Origin: JAXHTH01 sp034211115
GTDB lineage: Bacteria > Planctomycetota > Phycisphaerae > Phycisphaerales > SM1A02
Assembly: GCA_034211115.1 (NCBI GenBank)
Contig: JAXHTH010000112.1
Coordinates: 1 to 15,017 of the forward strand
Length of the DNA: 15,017 nt
Reading direction: 5' to 3'
Each line of letters opens with the position of its first letter. The first letter of the stretch is position 1. Below the pieces are notes generated by a model. The model did no database searches, had not been told where the DNA came from, and worked only from the letters and a program-made list of their open reading frames with translations. Shown here one piece after another: positions 6,169 to 14,114 of the stretch. The position numbers and the translations under genes are program-made.

Positions 6169-7222
6169 CCTCGCGCGGGACGTGCTCGATCAGCCGCCCG
6201 ATCACATCATCCGTGCTCACCCCGTCCGCTTCCGCCTCGAAGCTGGGCATGATCCGGTGGCGCAGGGCGGGGCGGGCGACGTCGATGATGTCGCGGAACG
6301 CGACCGCATACCGGCCGTCCACCAGGGCGCGGATTTTCGCGGCGCAGATGATCGCCTGCACGCCGCGCGGGCTCACGCCGACGGCGATGTAGCGATCCAC
6401 CTTTTCATCGGAATGCGGCGAAGTGGGATGAGTGGCCAGCACGAGCCGGATCGCGAAATCCCGCACGTGCGGGGCAACCACGATCCGCCTCCCCAGCCGC
6501 TGGGCCTCGAGAATATACGGCCCGTCGAGAATCGGCTCGACGACCGATTCAACGTCCGTCGTCGTCCGGCCGACGATGTCGTTCATCTCCTTTCGCGTCG
6601 TGTACGGCACGGCGATCTTGAAGAAGAACCGATCGAGCTGCGCCTCGGGAAGCTGATACGTCCCCTCCTGCTCGATCGGGTTCTGGGTGGCCATCACGAG
6701 GAACGGCCGGACGAGTTCGCGCGTCTCGCCGCCGATCGAGACGGACCGCTCCTGCATCGCCTCCAGCAGGGCCGACTGGCTCTTGGGGGTGGCGCGGTTG
6801 ACCTCGTCGGCGAGGATGAGCTGATGAAACAGCGGCCCCGGCCGGAAGCTGAAGCTCCGCCGTCCCGTCTGCGGATCCTCCACCACCACGCTCGTGCCCG
6901 TAATGTCCGCGGGCATCACGTCGGGCGTGAACTGGATGCGCGCAAACGGCAGGGAGAGCGTCCATCCGAGCGTGCGCACGAGCAGCGTCTTGCCCAGCCC
7001 GGGGACGCCTTCCAGGAGCACGTGCCCGTCGGCGAAGAGGGCGGTCAGCGTCTGATCGACCACCTCTTCCTGGCCGACGATGACCTTTCCGATCTCGGCG
7101 CGGAGGCGCTGATAGACCTCGCGGAAGGCGGCGCAGGTGCGCCTGACGGATTCGATGTCATCGAGGGCGGCATCGAGGGACGGCAGGTCGAGGCGGCGCG
7201 GGGGGGCGGCGACGTCAGGCAT
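6107..7222 (-). CDS. moxR: MoxR-family AAA+ ATPase
   Basis: This 371-residue protein is a MoxR ATPase, a AAA+ chaperone-like enzyme that remodels partners carrying VWA domains; the classic case is metal insertion into methanol dehydrogenase. It shows IGKVIVGQEEVVDQTLTAL, Walker A GVPGLGKT (residues 72-79), PDVMPADITGT, Walker B LILADE (135-140) with VNRATPKSQSALLEAMQE, sensor 1 ATQNP, and the LPEAQLDRF segment with its arginine, followed by the lid domain (ISVSPRG-like VGVSPRGVQAI). It is cytoplasmic. The ATG at 7222 overlaps the upstream VWA gene's stop (7215-7217) and has GAAGGG eight bases upstream. A second ATG at 7228 would leave only two bases. The last ~20 residues (EGSETSKDRNVGMSEQWKPET region) lie in the octamer array and look foreign to the family. 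Confidence 0.95.
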   Translation of the reverse strand: MPDVAAPPRRLDLPSLDAALDDIESVRRTCAAFREVYQRLRAEIGKVIVGQEEVVDQTLTALFADGHVLLEGVPGLGKTLLVRTLGWTLSLPFARIQFTPDVMPADITGTSVVVEDPQTGRRSFSFRPGPLFHQLILADEVNRATPKSQSALLEAMQERSVSIGGETRELVRPFLVMATQNPIEQEGTYQLPEAQLDRFFFKIAVPYTTRKEMNDIVGRTTTDVESVVEPILDGPYILEAQRLGRRIVVAPHVRDFAIRLVLATHPTSPHSDEKVDRYIAVGVSPRGVQAIICAAKIRALVDGRYAVAFRDIIDVARPALRHRIMPSFEAEADGVSTDDVIGRLIEHVPREGSETSKDRNVGMSEQWKPET

Positions 7223-10200
7223 CGGCATCGCCCTTCGCGTCGCTGTCGTCCTCGCCCCGCGCCCGGCGCTTGGCCCGCAGCAGGCGGGAGGTGTAGTCGC
7301 CCTCCGCCTCGTCGCCTTCATCCGCCGCCTCGGGTCGGGCGCGTCGGGGCTTCAGCGGCCGATCGCGCCGGTCCGCCGGCGCGTCGGCGCCCACGTCGAT
7401 GGCGAGCTTCGCATCGGCCTCATCGGCCTCGTAGCGGGCGGCGCGGAGGCGGGCGGTCGTCTCGGTCTTCTCCTTGCGGCGGCCGCGCTGCCCGCTGACC
7501 TGGGCGCGGGTTCGTTTCCAGGCGGCGAGGGCGTCGGTGGAGACCTCGCCGCGCCGCCCCACCGCCCGACCGGCCATCCCCGCCACCCGCCGGGCATCCA
7601 GCGCGATCCGCCGCGCGGCCACGTCGAGGAGCAGCAGCGAGGCGGCGAGAATCGCCAGGAAGTCCCAGACCGGCTTGGGCGTTCGCGCCACCTCCAGCTC
7701 ACCTCGGTAGAACAGGTCGACCGTCCCGGGATCGCTTGCATCGAGGACGCGGCCGCCCGTGAGCTCGGCAAGCTGGCGAAGAAGAGCGGCGTTGTGCTTC
7801 ACCGCGCGGAACTCACGCGCGTAGGGCACGGTCACCGCGGCCTGGAGGTTGCCCTGCTCGACGGCGTCGCCGCTCCCGCCGGCGAAGGCGATGTTGACCA
7901 GGTACGCCCCCGCTTCGTCGGTTCTGAACTGCCCGCGATAGCGCCCCGGCCCGGTCTGCTGGAGCGGCAGAGGTCGGCTCTCGGCGCCGGGGGTGAGCAC
8001 CACCGCGTTCGTGCGAAGGAAGTTGAGAAACGAGGCATCCGCTTCCAGGGCCTCGATCTCGACGATCGCCGTCTCCCCGTCCACCTGCGTGCTCACGCTC
8101 ATGTTCGTCGGGGAGGAGGGGCGCATCACCCAGCGGATGGCCTGCTCCCAGAAGGCGCGGAACCGGGCCCAGCCCGCCCAGCGCGATCCCCAGAGATTCG
8201 AGACGTCGCTCGTGTAGGCGATCGAACGCCCCAGCCCGTAGTTCCAGTGCGCGAAGAGCGGGTCGTTGCCTTCCGAGGTCGGAATGACGATCGGCGTCTG
8301 CGCCAGGCCCTCGCGGGGGGCGGTGAGCACGTAGCCGTCGAGGGCGGGGACGGCGGCGAACCCCTGCGTCGGCCCCGGGAGTCGGCTCGTGAACGCCGGC
8401 TGATACACCTGCCCGTCCTGGATGAGCGAGCGGGAGACGAACTGCGCTTCCTTGATGAAGATCTGAGGAAGCTGCTTGGGATTCTTGACGTCGTAGAACT
8501 GCCCGCCGGTCTTGCCCGCGACGGCCTTCATGCGGTTCTTGTCGACGAGCGTGCCGTGCCCGCCGACCATGACGGTGGTGATCGTGACCTGGTTGTCGAT
8601 GTACTTCTGAAGCAGGGCGCCGGAAGGCGGGGACGGGTCGCCGTCGGAGATGATGATCGCGTGCCGCTGGGCGGCGGGGACGCTCATCAGGCCCTGGAGG
8701 GCGAGCTGCATGGACGGGCCGAAGGCGGGCATGTCGCCCACCGTCATCGTTTTCGTCGCGTTCAGGGCTCCGCTCTTGTCGCCCAGCTTCTGCATGGGGT
8801 AGGCCCAGTTGCAGCCCTGGATGCCGCCCCCCCCGCCGCGCCAGTTGTACTCGACGATGCCCACGTAATCGAGACGGCTGAGGGCCTTGATCGCCGACTC
8901 CGCCACCTTCTGACCCCAGAAGTTGCCCTGCGGCATCTCGCAGGAGTGCATGATCAGGGCCAGCGCGCCGGCGGGCATCTGCCGCGTCTGAGGCGGGTTC
9001 AACTCGACGGGCAGCGCCTTGGCCAGCTCGGTGTCGATCCAGCCGCCCGCCCCGAAGGACTTGTCGCCTCCGATCATCACCAACCCCCCGCCCAGGTCGT
9101 GCACGTAGGCGCGCAGCATCCGATCCTGCTCGCGGGTGAAGGCGTAGGTCGGCATGTTCACGAGCACCACCGCGTCGTAGCCGCTGAAGAACACGAGCTG
9201 CTCGGGAACCTCGTCGGAGCTGTAGCGCTCGGCGGTGATGCCCGCTTCGCGCAACGCCCGCAGGAGGTACTGGGACTGCGCCACGCCGTCGTCCACGACG
9301 AGCACCCGTCCCTTGCCGGAGACGAAGGTGACGGCGACGGCGGTGTTGTTGCGTTCGGCGGCGTCCGCGGCCGGATCGTCGGGAATGAACACGCCCTCGA
9401 ACTGGTGCGGGCCCGACTCGTCGAGGCTGATGGTGAGGGGCAGCGCGGTGAGGCCGCGATTCAGCTCGACGCGCAGCCCGTCGCCGGCCTCGGCGCCGTT
9501 CAGGTCGAGATACTCCTCGTTGAGCTTGAGCCGAATGGTGCCCGTCGCGGGCTTCTGGCTGTGCAGGACGAGCTTGATGTCGGCCGTCTGCCCCTGCCGC
9601 GCGCGGGGCGGGGCGACGATCTGGTCGAAGATCACCTCGTTGTCGTATTCGTACTCGAGCAGCAGGACGTCGACGGGCACGTCGTTGGCCTTCGCCAGCT
9701 CCGCCGCGGCCAGCGCCGAGTCGACCGTCTCGTTGCCGTCGGAGGCGAGCACGATGCGGTTGGCCGTGTCGTCGGGCTTGATGGCGAGGGCGAGGCGGAG
9801 GCCGGCGGCGAGATTCGTCGCCGTCGGGTCCTGCACGTCCGAGCCCACCGTCACCGCCGACAGCGCGTTGGGCAGCGCGGTGATGCTCGCGTCCCGGGCG
9901 ACGGTGAGGCAGGCGAGTCGATCCTCCGGGCGATCCTTGTTTTCCGCCGCCTGCTTCAGGAACGACAGCGCTTCCCGCTTGATGGGAAGCGGAATCGACT
10001 GGCTGCGATCCAGCAGGACGATGGCGGTGAGCCCCTCGCCACGCTTGACCCAGATCGGCTCGGCCAGCGCGATGGCGAGCAGGGCCAGCAGCAGGCTGCG
10101 GATGACGAACGTGACGTACGCCTTGGTCGGAGAAAGCCCGCCGATGCTTCGCCTCGAGATGAGGAACACCGGGACGATCAGCAGCAGCACGAGCAGCCAC

Positions 10201-10238
10201 AGCGGTTGTTCGAACCGGATGGGCAGTGCTGCGAGCAT
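7215..10238 (-). CDS. Large membrane protein with VWA, GATase-like and degenerate second VWA domains
   Basis: This 1007-residue protein has two N-terminal TM segments (about 13-29 and 44-61). The first VWA domain (about 71-195) has an intact site: Asp77-x-Ser79-x-Ser81 (LLDRSQSI), Thr141 and Asp167 (LASDGNE). A beta-rich linker follows, then a class-I-glutamine-amidotransferase-like fold at about 308-410 (GRVLVVDDG, YDAVVLVNMP, LGGGLVMIGGDKSFGAGGW). A second VWA-like region at about 424-590 keeps HAIIISDGDPSP but has IMHSCEM in place of DxSxS, so it probably cannot bind metal. The C-terminal domain includes AHWNYGLGRSIAYTSD, one TM near 862-880, and a ~120-residue highly charged cytoplasmic tail. 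This VWA/GATase-like arrangement is familiar next to moxR in planctomycetes; its biochemical role is unknown. The ATG at 10238 has AGGGG nine bases upstream. Its stop overlaps the moxR start. Confidence 0.88.
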   Translation of the reverse strand: MLAALPIRFEQPLWLLVLLLIVPVFLISRRSIGGLSPTKAYVTFVIRSLLLALLAIALAEPIWVKRGEGLTAIVLLDRSQSIPLPIKREALSFLKQAAENKDRPEDRLACLTVARDASITALPNALSAVTVGSDVQDPTATNLAAGLRLALAIKPDDTANRIVLASDGNETVDSALAAAELAKANDVPVDVLLLEYEYDNEVIFDQIVAPPRARQGQTADIKLVLHSQKPATGTIRLKLNEEYLDLNGAEAGDGLRVELNRGLTALPLTISLDESGPHQFEGVFIPDDPAADAAERNNTAVAVTFVSGKGRVLVVDDGVAQSQYLLRALREAGITAERYSSDEVPEQLVFFSGYDAVVLVNMPTYAFTREQDRMLRAYVHDLGGGLVMIGGDKSFGAGGWIDTELAKALPVELNPPQTRQMPAGALALIMHSCEMPQGNFWGQKVAESAIKALSRLDYVGIVEYNWRGGGGGIQGCNWAYPMQKLGDKSGALNATKTMTVGDMPAFGPSMQLALQGLMSVPAAQRHAIIISDGDPSPPSGALLQKYIDNQVTITTVMVGGHGTLVDKNRMKAVAGKTGGQFYDVKNPKQLPQIFIKEAQFVSRSLIQDGQVYQPAFTSRLPGPTQGFAAVPALDGYVLTAPREGLAQTPIVIPTSEGNDPLFAHWNYGLGRSIAYTSDVSNLWGSRWAGWARFRAFWEQAIRWVMRPSSPTNMSVSTQVDGETAIVEIEALEADASFLNFLRTNAVVLTPGAESRPLPLQQTGPGRYRGQFRTDEAGAYLVNIAFAGGSGDAVEQGNLQAAVTVPYAREFRAVKHNAALLRQLAELTGGRVLDASDPGTVDLFYRGELEVARTPKPVWDFLAILAASLLLLDVAARRIALDARRVAGMAGRAVGRRGEVSTDALAAWKRTRAQVSGQRGRRKEKTETTARLRAARYEADEADAKLAIDVGADAPADRRDRPLKPRRARPEAADEGDEAEGDYTSRLLRAKRRARGEDDSDAKGDADA
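7231..7236 (-). promoter_or_regulatory. Ribosome binding site deciding the moxR start
   Basis: GAAGGG on the minus strand lies inside the 3' end of the upstream VWA gene. It is 8 nt from the ATG at 7222 and only 2 nt from the ATG at 7228, so the former is the better start. Confidence 0.65.
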
Positions 10239-10310
10239 GGGTCGTTTCCCCTGTCGTGCGGACGGAGCGGGCGGGAGCGAGGCAGCGCCGCGCGCACCGC
10301 GGCGGTCACT
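10239..10310. other. Intergenic gap between the permease-NHL gene and the VWA/GATase gene
   Basis: This 72-bp GC-rich gap is the second largest inside the minus-strand train. It holds the ribosome binding site (CGACAGGGG, minus strand, 10248-10256). A small ACCGC-GCGGT inverted repeat is present, but there is no T-run, so no intrinsic terminator is supported. Confidence 0.4.
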
Positions 10311-12914
10311 TCAAGGTGTACGGATCGTCTGGACCCGGTTGTTCCCCGAGTCGAGAATGAAGACCGTCCCGTCCGCCGTGTCCACCGCCCAAGGATACCG
10401 CAATTCGCCCTCCCCCGCCCCGAGTCGGCCGAAGAGCCCCCGCGATCGGCCGTCCGGGGAAAAGCGCTGGATGCGGTTGTTTCCGAACTCCGCCACCAGC
10501 AGCGAGCCATCCTCGAGGAGGGTCAGGCCGTAAGGATAATGAAGCTCGCCCGCTCCGGTTCCGGGGGCGCCGAAGCGCCGCCGCCACCGTCCATCGGGAG
10601 CGGTGACGACGATGCGATGATTGCACGCATCGGCGATGTACAGCTCCGTCAGGTCGGCGTTGAAGGCGATCGCCTGGGGGCGATTGAACTGCCCCTCGCT
10701 CTCACCGAACGAGCCGAACTCAAAGAGGTACTCGCCCTCGGCGGTGAAGACCTGGATCCGATCGTTTCCGCCGTATTCGGCAACGTAGAGTCGCCCGGCG
10801 GGACCGAAGGCGATATCGGTGGGATAGATGAACTGCCCCGGCCCTTCGCCGTAGCTGCCGAAGCGCAGGACCTCTTCGCCGTCGGGCGTGTAGGCGATGA
10901 CGCGGTAGTAATGCGTGTCGGCGACGAAGACACGGCCGTCGGGCGCGACGCTGACGCCCGTCGGCTTCCCCGCCTCCATCGCGGGCATCCGCCACTGGAA
11001 CTGCGCCTCGCCGTCCAGACTGAAGCGCTGGACGCGCGCCGTCTTGTCGATGATGTAGATGAGATCGTTCCCGCGATCGACGGCGAGGCAGCGCGGATAG
11101 GCGAACTGCCCGAGCGCATCGCCGGTCGAGCCGAAGATGAGCCGCGTGCGGAGGGGCGAGGGATCGCCTGCCCCGTCTCCGCCGCAGCCGGCCAGGACGA
11201 GTCCGGCCGGGATGAGCAGCAACAGCACGCCGAGTGCAATCCGGGGGCTCCGGCGGCCGCGCAGCGGCGCCCACACCAGCGCGGTCAGCACGGCGGCGAC
11301 GAGCGCCACCCCCAGCAGCGCCAGCGACGCGATGATCACCGTCAGCGGCCGCTGGTAGTGCATCGCGTTGAGCAGGGCCATCGCCAGCGGGTCCGAGCCC
11401 GCCGGATGCACGCGGGCGGTGACCGGGATCTCGCTCATCGAGAGGACGAAGACGATGGCCAGCGAGGCGACGGCGGCGGCGAGCAGTCGCGGCCACACCG
11501 CCCCGATGAGGCCCGTCAGCGTCTCCGCTCCGTCCTGGCGGCGCAGGTCGCGCAGCGCCCGCGGCTCGCGCACCGCGATCCACCGCCCCAGCAGGGCCGC
11601 GACGAACCCGAACCGCGCCAGATGCCCCAGCACGATGATCGCCTCGCTGCGATAGATCACGCCCGCCAGCGCAGCGTCCGCCGGCGGCCAGACCACGAGC
11701 GGGACGTTGTACGCCGCCTCGAGGCAGACGCCGACGATCGTGCCCGGGACGACGGCCAGGAGCACCCAGCCCGCGGCCTGGACGTGCGCGGCGGCGCGAA
11801 CCCAGCGGCGATGATCGCTCCACGCCGCGGCGAGGCCGACGGCGATGAGCACCCCCAGCCCGCCGGAGATCGCCGCGAGGATGATCGTCCCCGCCAGGCC
11901 GCGTCCGTACAGATCCAGGAATTGCTCGACCTCGCTCCAGCCGCCGAGATTTCGCGAAAGCAGCGCGATCGGCAGCGCCACGGAGAGGATCCAGATGAGG
12001 GCCCCGCCGAGGCGCGTCGACAGCGCCGATCGACCGGTGCGTGTCGGCGCGCGGTGCGGCCGGCCGCTCAGCAGCAGCCAGATGAGACCGGCCCCGATCG
12101 CGGCGAGGGCGACGGCGGGCAGCGCCGCGGACAGCACCTGCCCCACGCTCGCCCCCATCGAGTCCTTCGCCCGCAACTCGTTGCCGAACGTGAAGATCTG
12201 GGCGAGGTCGAAGCAGGTGGTGTTGTTGAAGGCGGCGAGGAAGACGAGCAGGCCGCCGATGAGCAGGCCCCGGCGATCGGTGCGCAGCCGATCGAGCAGC
12301 CTCGCCGCCGGGCCGGCCCCGTCCAACAACAGCATCTCCTCGTGCTGGGCGGGGATCGTCGCCACCGAGCCGGCCACGCACCACGCCACGAGCGGCCAGG
12401 ACCAGCAGAGCAGACCCAGCAGGAGCACGCCGCGCCGGAGAACCACGATGCCGCTGAAGTCGCCGAACAACGGCGGCGGCGGCCGATCGAAAGCAGTCGA
12501 CCAGACCCGCCCCGCTCCCGAGGCGATGGTGTTCAGCGATTCGGCGAAATCGAACACAGCCGACCCGGGCGGGAACGCCTGCCACCACGTGTAGAACACG
12601 ACATACGCGGGCAGGCAGATGGGCAGCAGCATCAGCGCCGCCAGCGGAATGAAGCCCCGGCCGTGCAGGGCCCGCCCCAGCAGTCGCCCGGGCGCCCAGC
12701 CGATGAGCATCGCCCCGACGGCGACGGCGAGGGCCCAGGCGCCGGTGTCCAGCAGGAGAACGGCGGCGGGGCGCATCTCCACGGAAACCGATGCCGCGTC
12801 GGTCCCCGTTGGGCTGGAAAGCAGCTCAACCGCGCCGGCGAGGGCCGGCCACAGCGCCGCCATCAGCCACAGGACCAGGGCCGGGATCGGCAGCAGCCAG
12901 CCGCTACGGCGCAT
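10311..12914 (-). CDS. Iron-type ABC permease fused to a periplasmic six-blade NHL propeller
   Basis: This 867-residue protein has a permease part (residues 1 to about 550) made of two homologous membrane halves, as in FbpB-type iron(III) importers. Each half has an EAA-like loop that would contact the ATPase: HEEMLLLDGAGPAARL at 191-206 and RRQDGAETLTGLIGAVWP at 458-475. After a positively charged turn (RGRRSPR, 552-558) comes IALGVLLLLIPAGLVLAGC, which reads exactly like a lipoprotein signal with lipobox Cys577. Six NHL blades follow from about 600 to 867 (e.g. PTGVSVAPDGRVFVADTHYYR and GELHYPYGLTLLEDGSLLVAEF). By the positive-inside rule the propeller is periplasmic. There is no stop or frameshift between the parts. 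The ATG at 12914 overlaps the binding-protein stop by 11 nt. Substrate assignment to iron is by family resemblance only. Confidence 0.85.
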   Translation of the reverse strand: MRRSGWLLPIPALVLWLMAALWPALAGAVELLSSPTGTDAASVSVEMRPAAVLLLDTGAWALAVAVGAMLIGWAPGRLLGRALHGRGFIPLAALMLLPICLPAYVVFYTWWQAFPPGSAVFDFAESLNTIASGAGRVWSTAFDRPPPPLFGDFSGIVVLRRGVLLLGLLCWSWPLVAWCVAGSVATIPAQHEEMLLLDGAGPAARLLDRLRTDRRGLLIGGLLVFLAAFNNTTCFDLAQIFTFGNELRAKDSMGASVGQVLSAALPAVALAAIGAGLIWLLLSGRPHRAPTRTGRSALSTRLGGALIWILSVALPIALLSRNLGGWSEVEQFLDLYGRGLAGTIILAAISGGLGVLIAVGLAAAWSDHRRWVRAAAHVQAAGWVLLAVVPGTIVGVCLEAAYNVPLVVWPPADAALAGVIYRSEAIIVLGHLARFGFVAALLGRWIAVREPRALRDLRRQDGAETLTGLIGAVWPRLLAAAVASLAIVFVLSMSEIPVTARVHPAGSDPLAMALLNAMHYQRPLTVIIASLALLGVALVAAVLTALVWAPLRGRRSPRIALGVLLLLIPAGLVLAGCGGDGAGDPSPLRTRLIFGSTGDALGQFAYPRCLAVDRGNDLIYIIDKTARVQRFSLDGEAQFQWRMPAMEAGKPTGVSVAPDGRVFVADTHYYRVIAYTPDGEEVLRFGSYGEGPGQFIYPTDIAFGPAGRLYVAEYGGNDRIQVFTAEGEYLFEFGSFGESEGQFNRPQAIAFNADLTELYIADACNHRIVVTAPDGRWRRRFGAPGTGAGELHYPYGLTLLEDGSLLVAEFGNNRIQRFSPDGRSRGLFGRLGAGEGELRYPWAVDTADGTVFILDSGNNRVQTIRTP

Positions 12915-14088
12915 CGGGCGCTTCGTCCTCGTCCTCCGCCAGCTCTTCCTCGGTCAGCTTCCGCGCATCGGGGTCGGGCTTCGGCTCGGGCGGTCCGGTG
13001 AGGATACGGATCGCCTCGGCCACGGCTTCCTCGCGCATCGCCGCCGCCCGTCGGTAGTCGATGAGAAGAGGGTCCTCCACCGCGTACTCCGGGTAGGCCC
13101 CGGCGAGGCCCGGCCGGAGGGGGATGTTGTGCGAGACGGATTCGGCGAGCGTCCGCTCGACGCGCTCGGAGAGCAGGAAGTCGATGAGCCGCCCCGCCGC
13201 TTCCGGATTCGGGCCGCCCGCGACGCGGCCGATCGTGTTGGGGATGAGCAGCGTCCCGTTGCCCGGCACGTCCTCGTGATTGTGCGCCGGGTAGACGAGG
13301 GCCAGTTCGTGTCCCTGCGCCCGGGCGGCCCAGACGTCGTCGGTGTCGGTGCAGCCGATGTCCGCCTCGCCGGAGGCGACGGCGCGCACGACGCCGGCGT
13401 TGCCGCTGGGGAGCATTCTGACCTCGTTGGCGCGCAGTCCCATCAGGAAGGCGGAGTAATAGCCGGGCATGACATCGCGATCCCAGAAGGCCTTCATCGC
13501 GCCGAGATGACCGCCGGTGGTGCCGAAGCGCGGGTCGGCCATCACGATCCGACCCTTCAGGTAGTTGTTGGTCAGGTCCGTCCAGGTCTGCGGGATATCC
13601 TCCTCGGCCACGCGATCCGGGGCGTAGACGATGACCCGCGCGCGGGCGGCGAACTCGTACCAGCGGCTCGCTTCGTCGCGCCACTGGTCGGGCCACCCCG
13701 CCGTCGCCGGCGATTCGTAGGGTTCAAGCACCCCCTCGTCGGCCAGCGCGATCGTCATGAAGACCTCCGATGACCAGAAGACATCGGCCTGGGGGTTGTC
13801 GCGCTCGGCGCGGAGGCGGTTGACGAGCCCCGTCGTCTTCTTCGCCTCCTCGTCGCCGACCATCTCGATGCGGATACCCGTCTCCTCCTCGAAGGCGGCC
13901 TTCACCTGCCGGGCGATGTAGTCATCGGCGGAGACGTAGAGCACGACGGTCGGCTGATCGGCGCTCCGCTCGCAGCCCCCGGAGAAGAGGGTGAGGGCGA
14001 GGAGGCCGACGCCGGCCGTGATCACGGCAGACACCACGCAGGCCGGCCATCGCGACAGCCGGCGCGTGAACAACAGCATTGATGGCAT
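12904..14088 (-). CDS. Extracellular solute-binding protein, iron(III) ABC-transporter type
   Basis: This 394-residue periplasmic or membrane-anchored binding protein resembles the FbpA/AfuA family. Visible family text includes VVLYVSADDYIARQVKAAFEEETGIRI at 48-74, ADVFWSSE, YEFAARARVIVYAPDRV, WTDLTNNYLKGRIVMADPRFGTTGGHLGAM, PGYYSAF (adjacent tyrosines 210-211, as in the iron site of FbpA-like proteins), the SGNAGVVRAVASGEADIGCTDTDD stretch, and NTIGRVAGGPNPEAAGRLIDFLLS. The N-terminus has a hydrophobic signal ending SGGC (Cys39), a weak lipobox with Ser at -3. The C-terminus has an acidic tail (EEELAEDEDEAPDAP). The ATG at 14088 has GGGGGA five bases upstream. Its stop overlaps the permease start. 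Substrate is not proven; ferric iron is the best family-based guess. Confidence 0.88.
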   Translation of the reverse strand: MPSMLLFTRRLSRWPACVVSAVITAGVGLLALTLFSGGCERSADQPTVVLYVSADDYIARQVKAAFEEETGIRIEMVGDEEAKKTTGLVNRLRAERDNPQADVFWSSEVFMTIALADEGVLEPYESPATAGWPDQWRDEASRWYEFAARARVIVYAPDRVAEEDIPQTWTDLTNNYLKGRIVMADPRFGTTGGHLGAMKAFWDRDVMPGYYSAFLMGLRANEVRMLPSGNAGVVRAVASGEADIGCTDTDDVWAARAQGHELALVYPAHNHEDVPGNGTLLIPNTIGRVAGGPNPEAAGRLIDFLLSERVERTLAESVSHNIPLRPGLAGAYPEYAVEDPLLIDYRRAAAMREEAVAEAIRILTGPPEPKPDPDARKLTEEELAEDEDEAPDAP

Positions 14089-14103
14089 GACAGTCCCCCT
14101 GTC
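14089..14103 (-). promoter_or_regulatory. Small hairpin presenting the ribosome binding site of the binding-protein gene
   Basis: On the minus strand the sequence is GACAG-GGGGA-CTGTC directly before the ATG. It is a 5-bp perfect stem with the Shine-Dalgarno purines in the loop. It may affect initiation, but the stem is short. Confidence 0.4.
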
Positions 14104-14114
14104 GGTGGCTTGGA

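Noticed and set aside
11274..11276. GTG start of a separate NHL lipoprotein gene
   Set aside because: It would give a plausible lipoprotein signal, but no ribosome binding site precedes it and the permease frame runs through without a stop. It is kept as an alternative in the fusion finding.
7137..13001. A stop-free + strand frame of nearly 5.9 kb
   Set aside because: It is exactly antisense to the VWA/GATase and permease-NHL genes, and its translation is Arg/Gly/His-rich without recognisable domains. Long antisense open frames are expected in GC-rich DNA with strong third-position GC.
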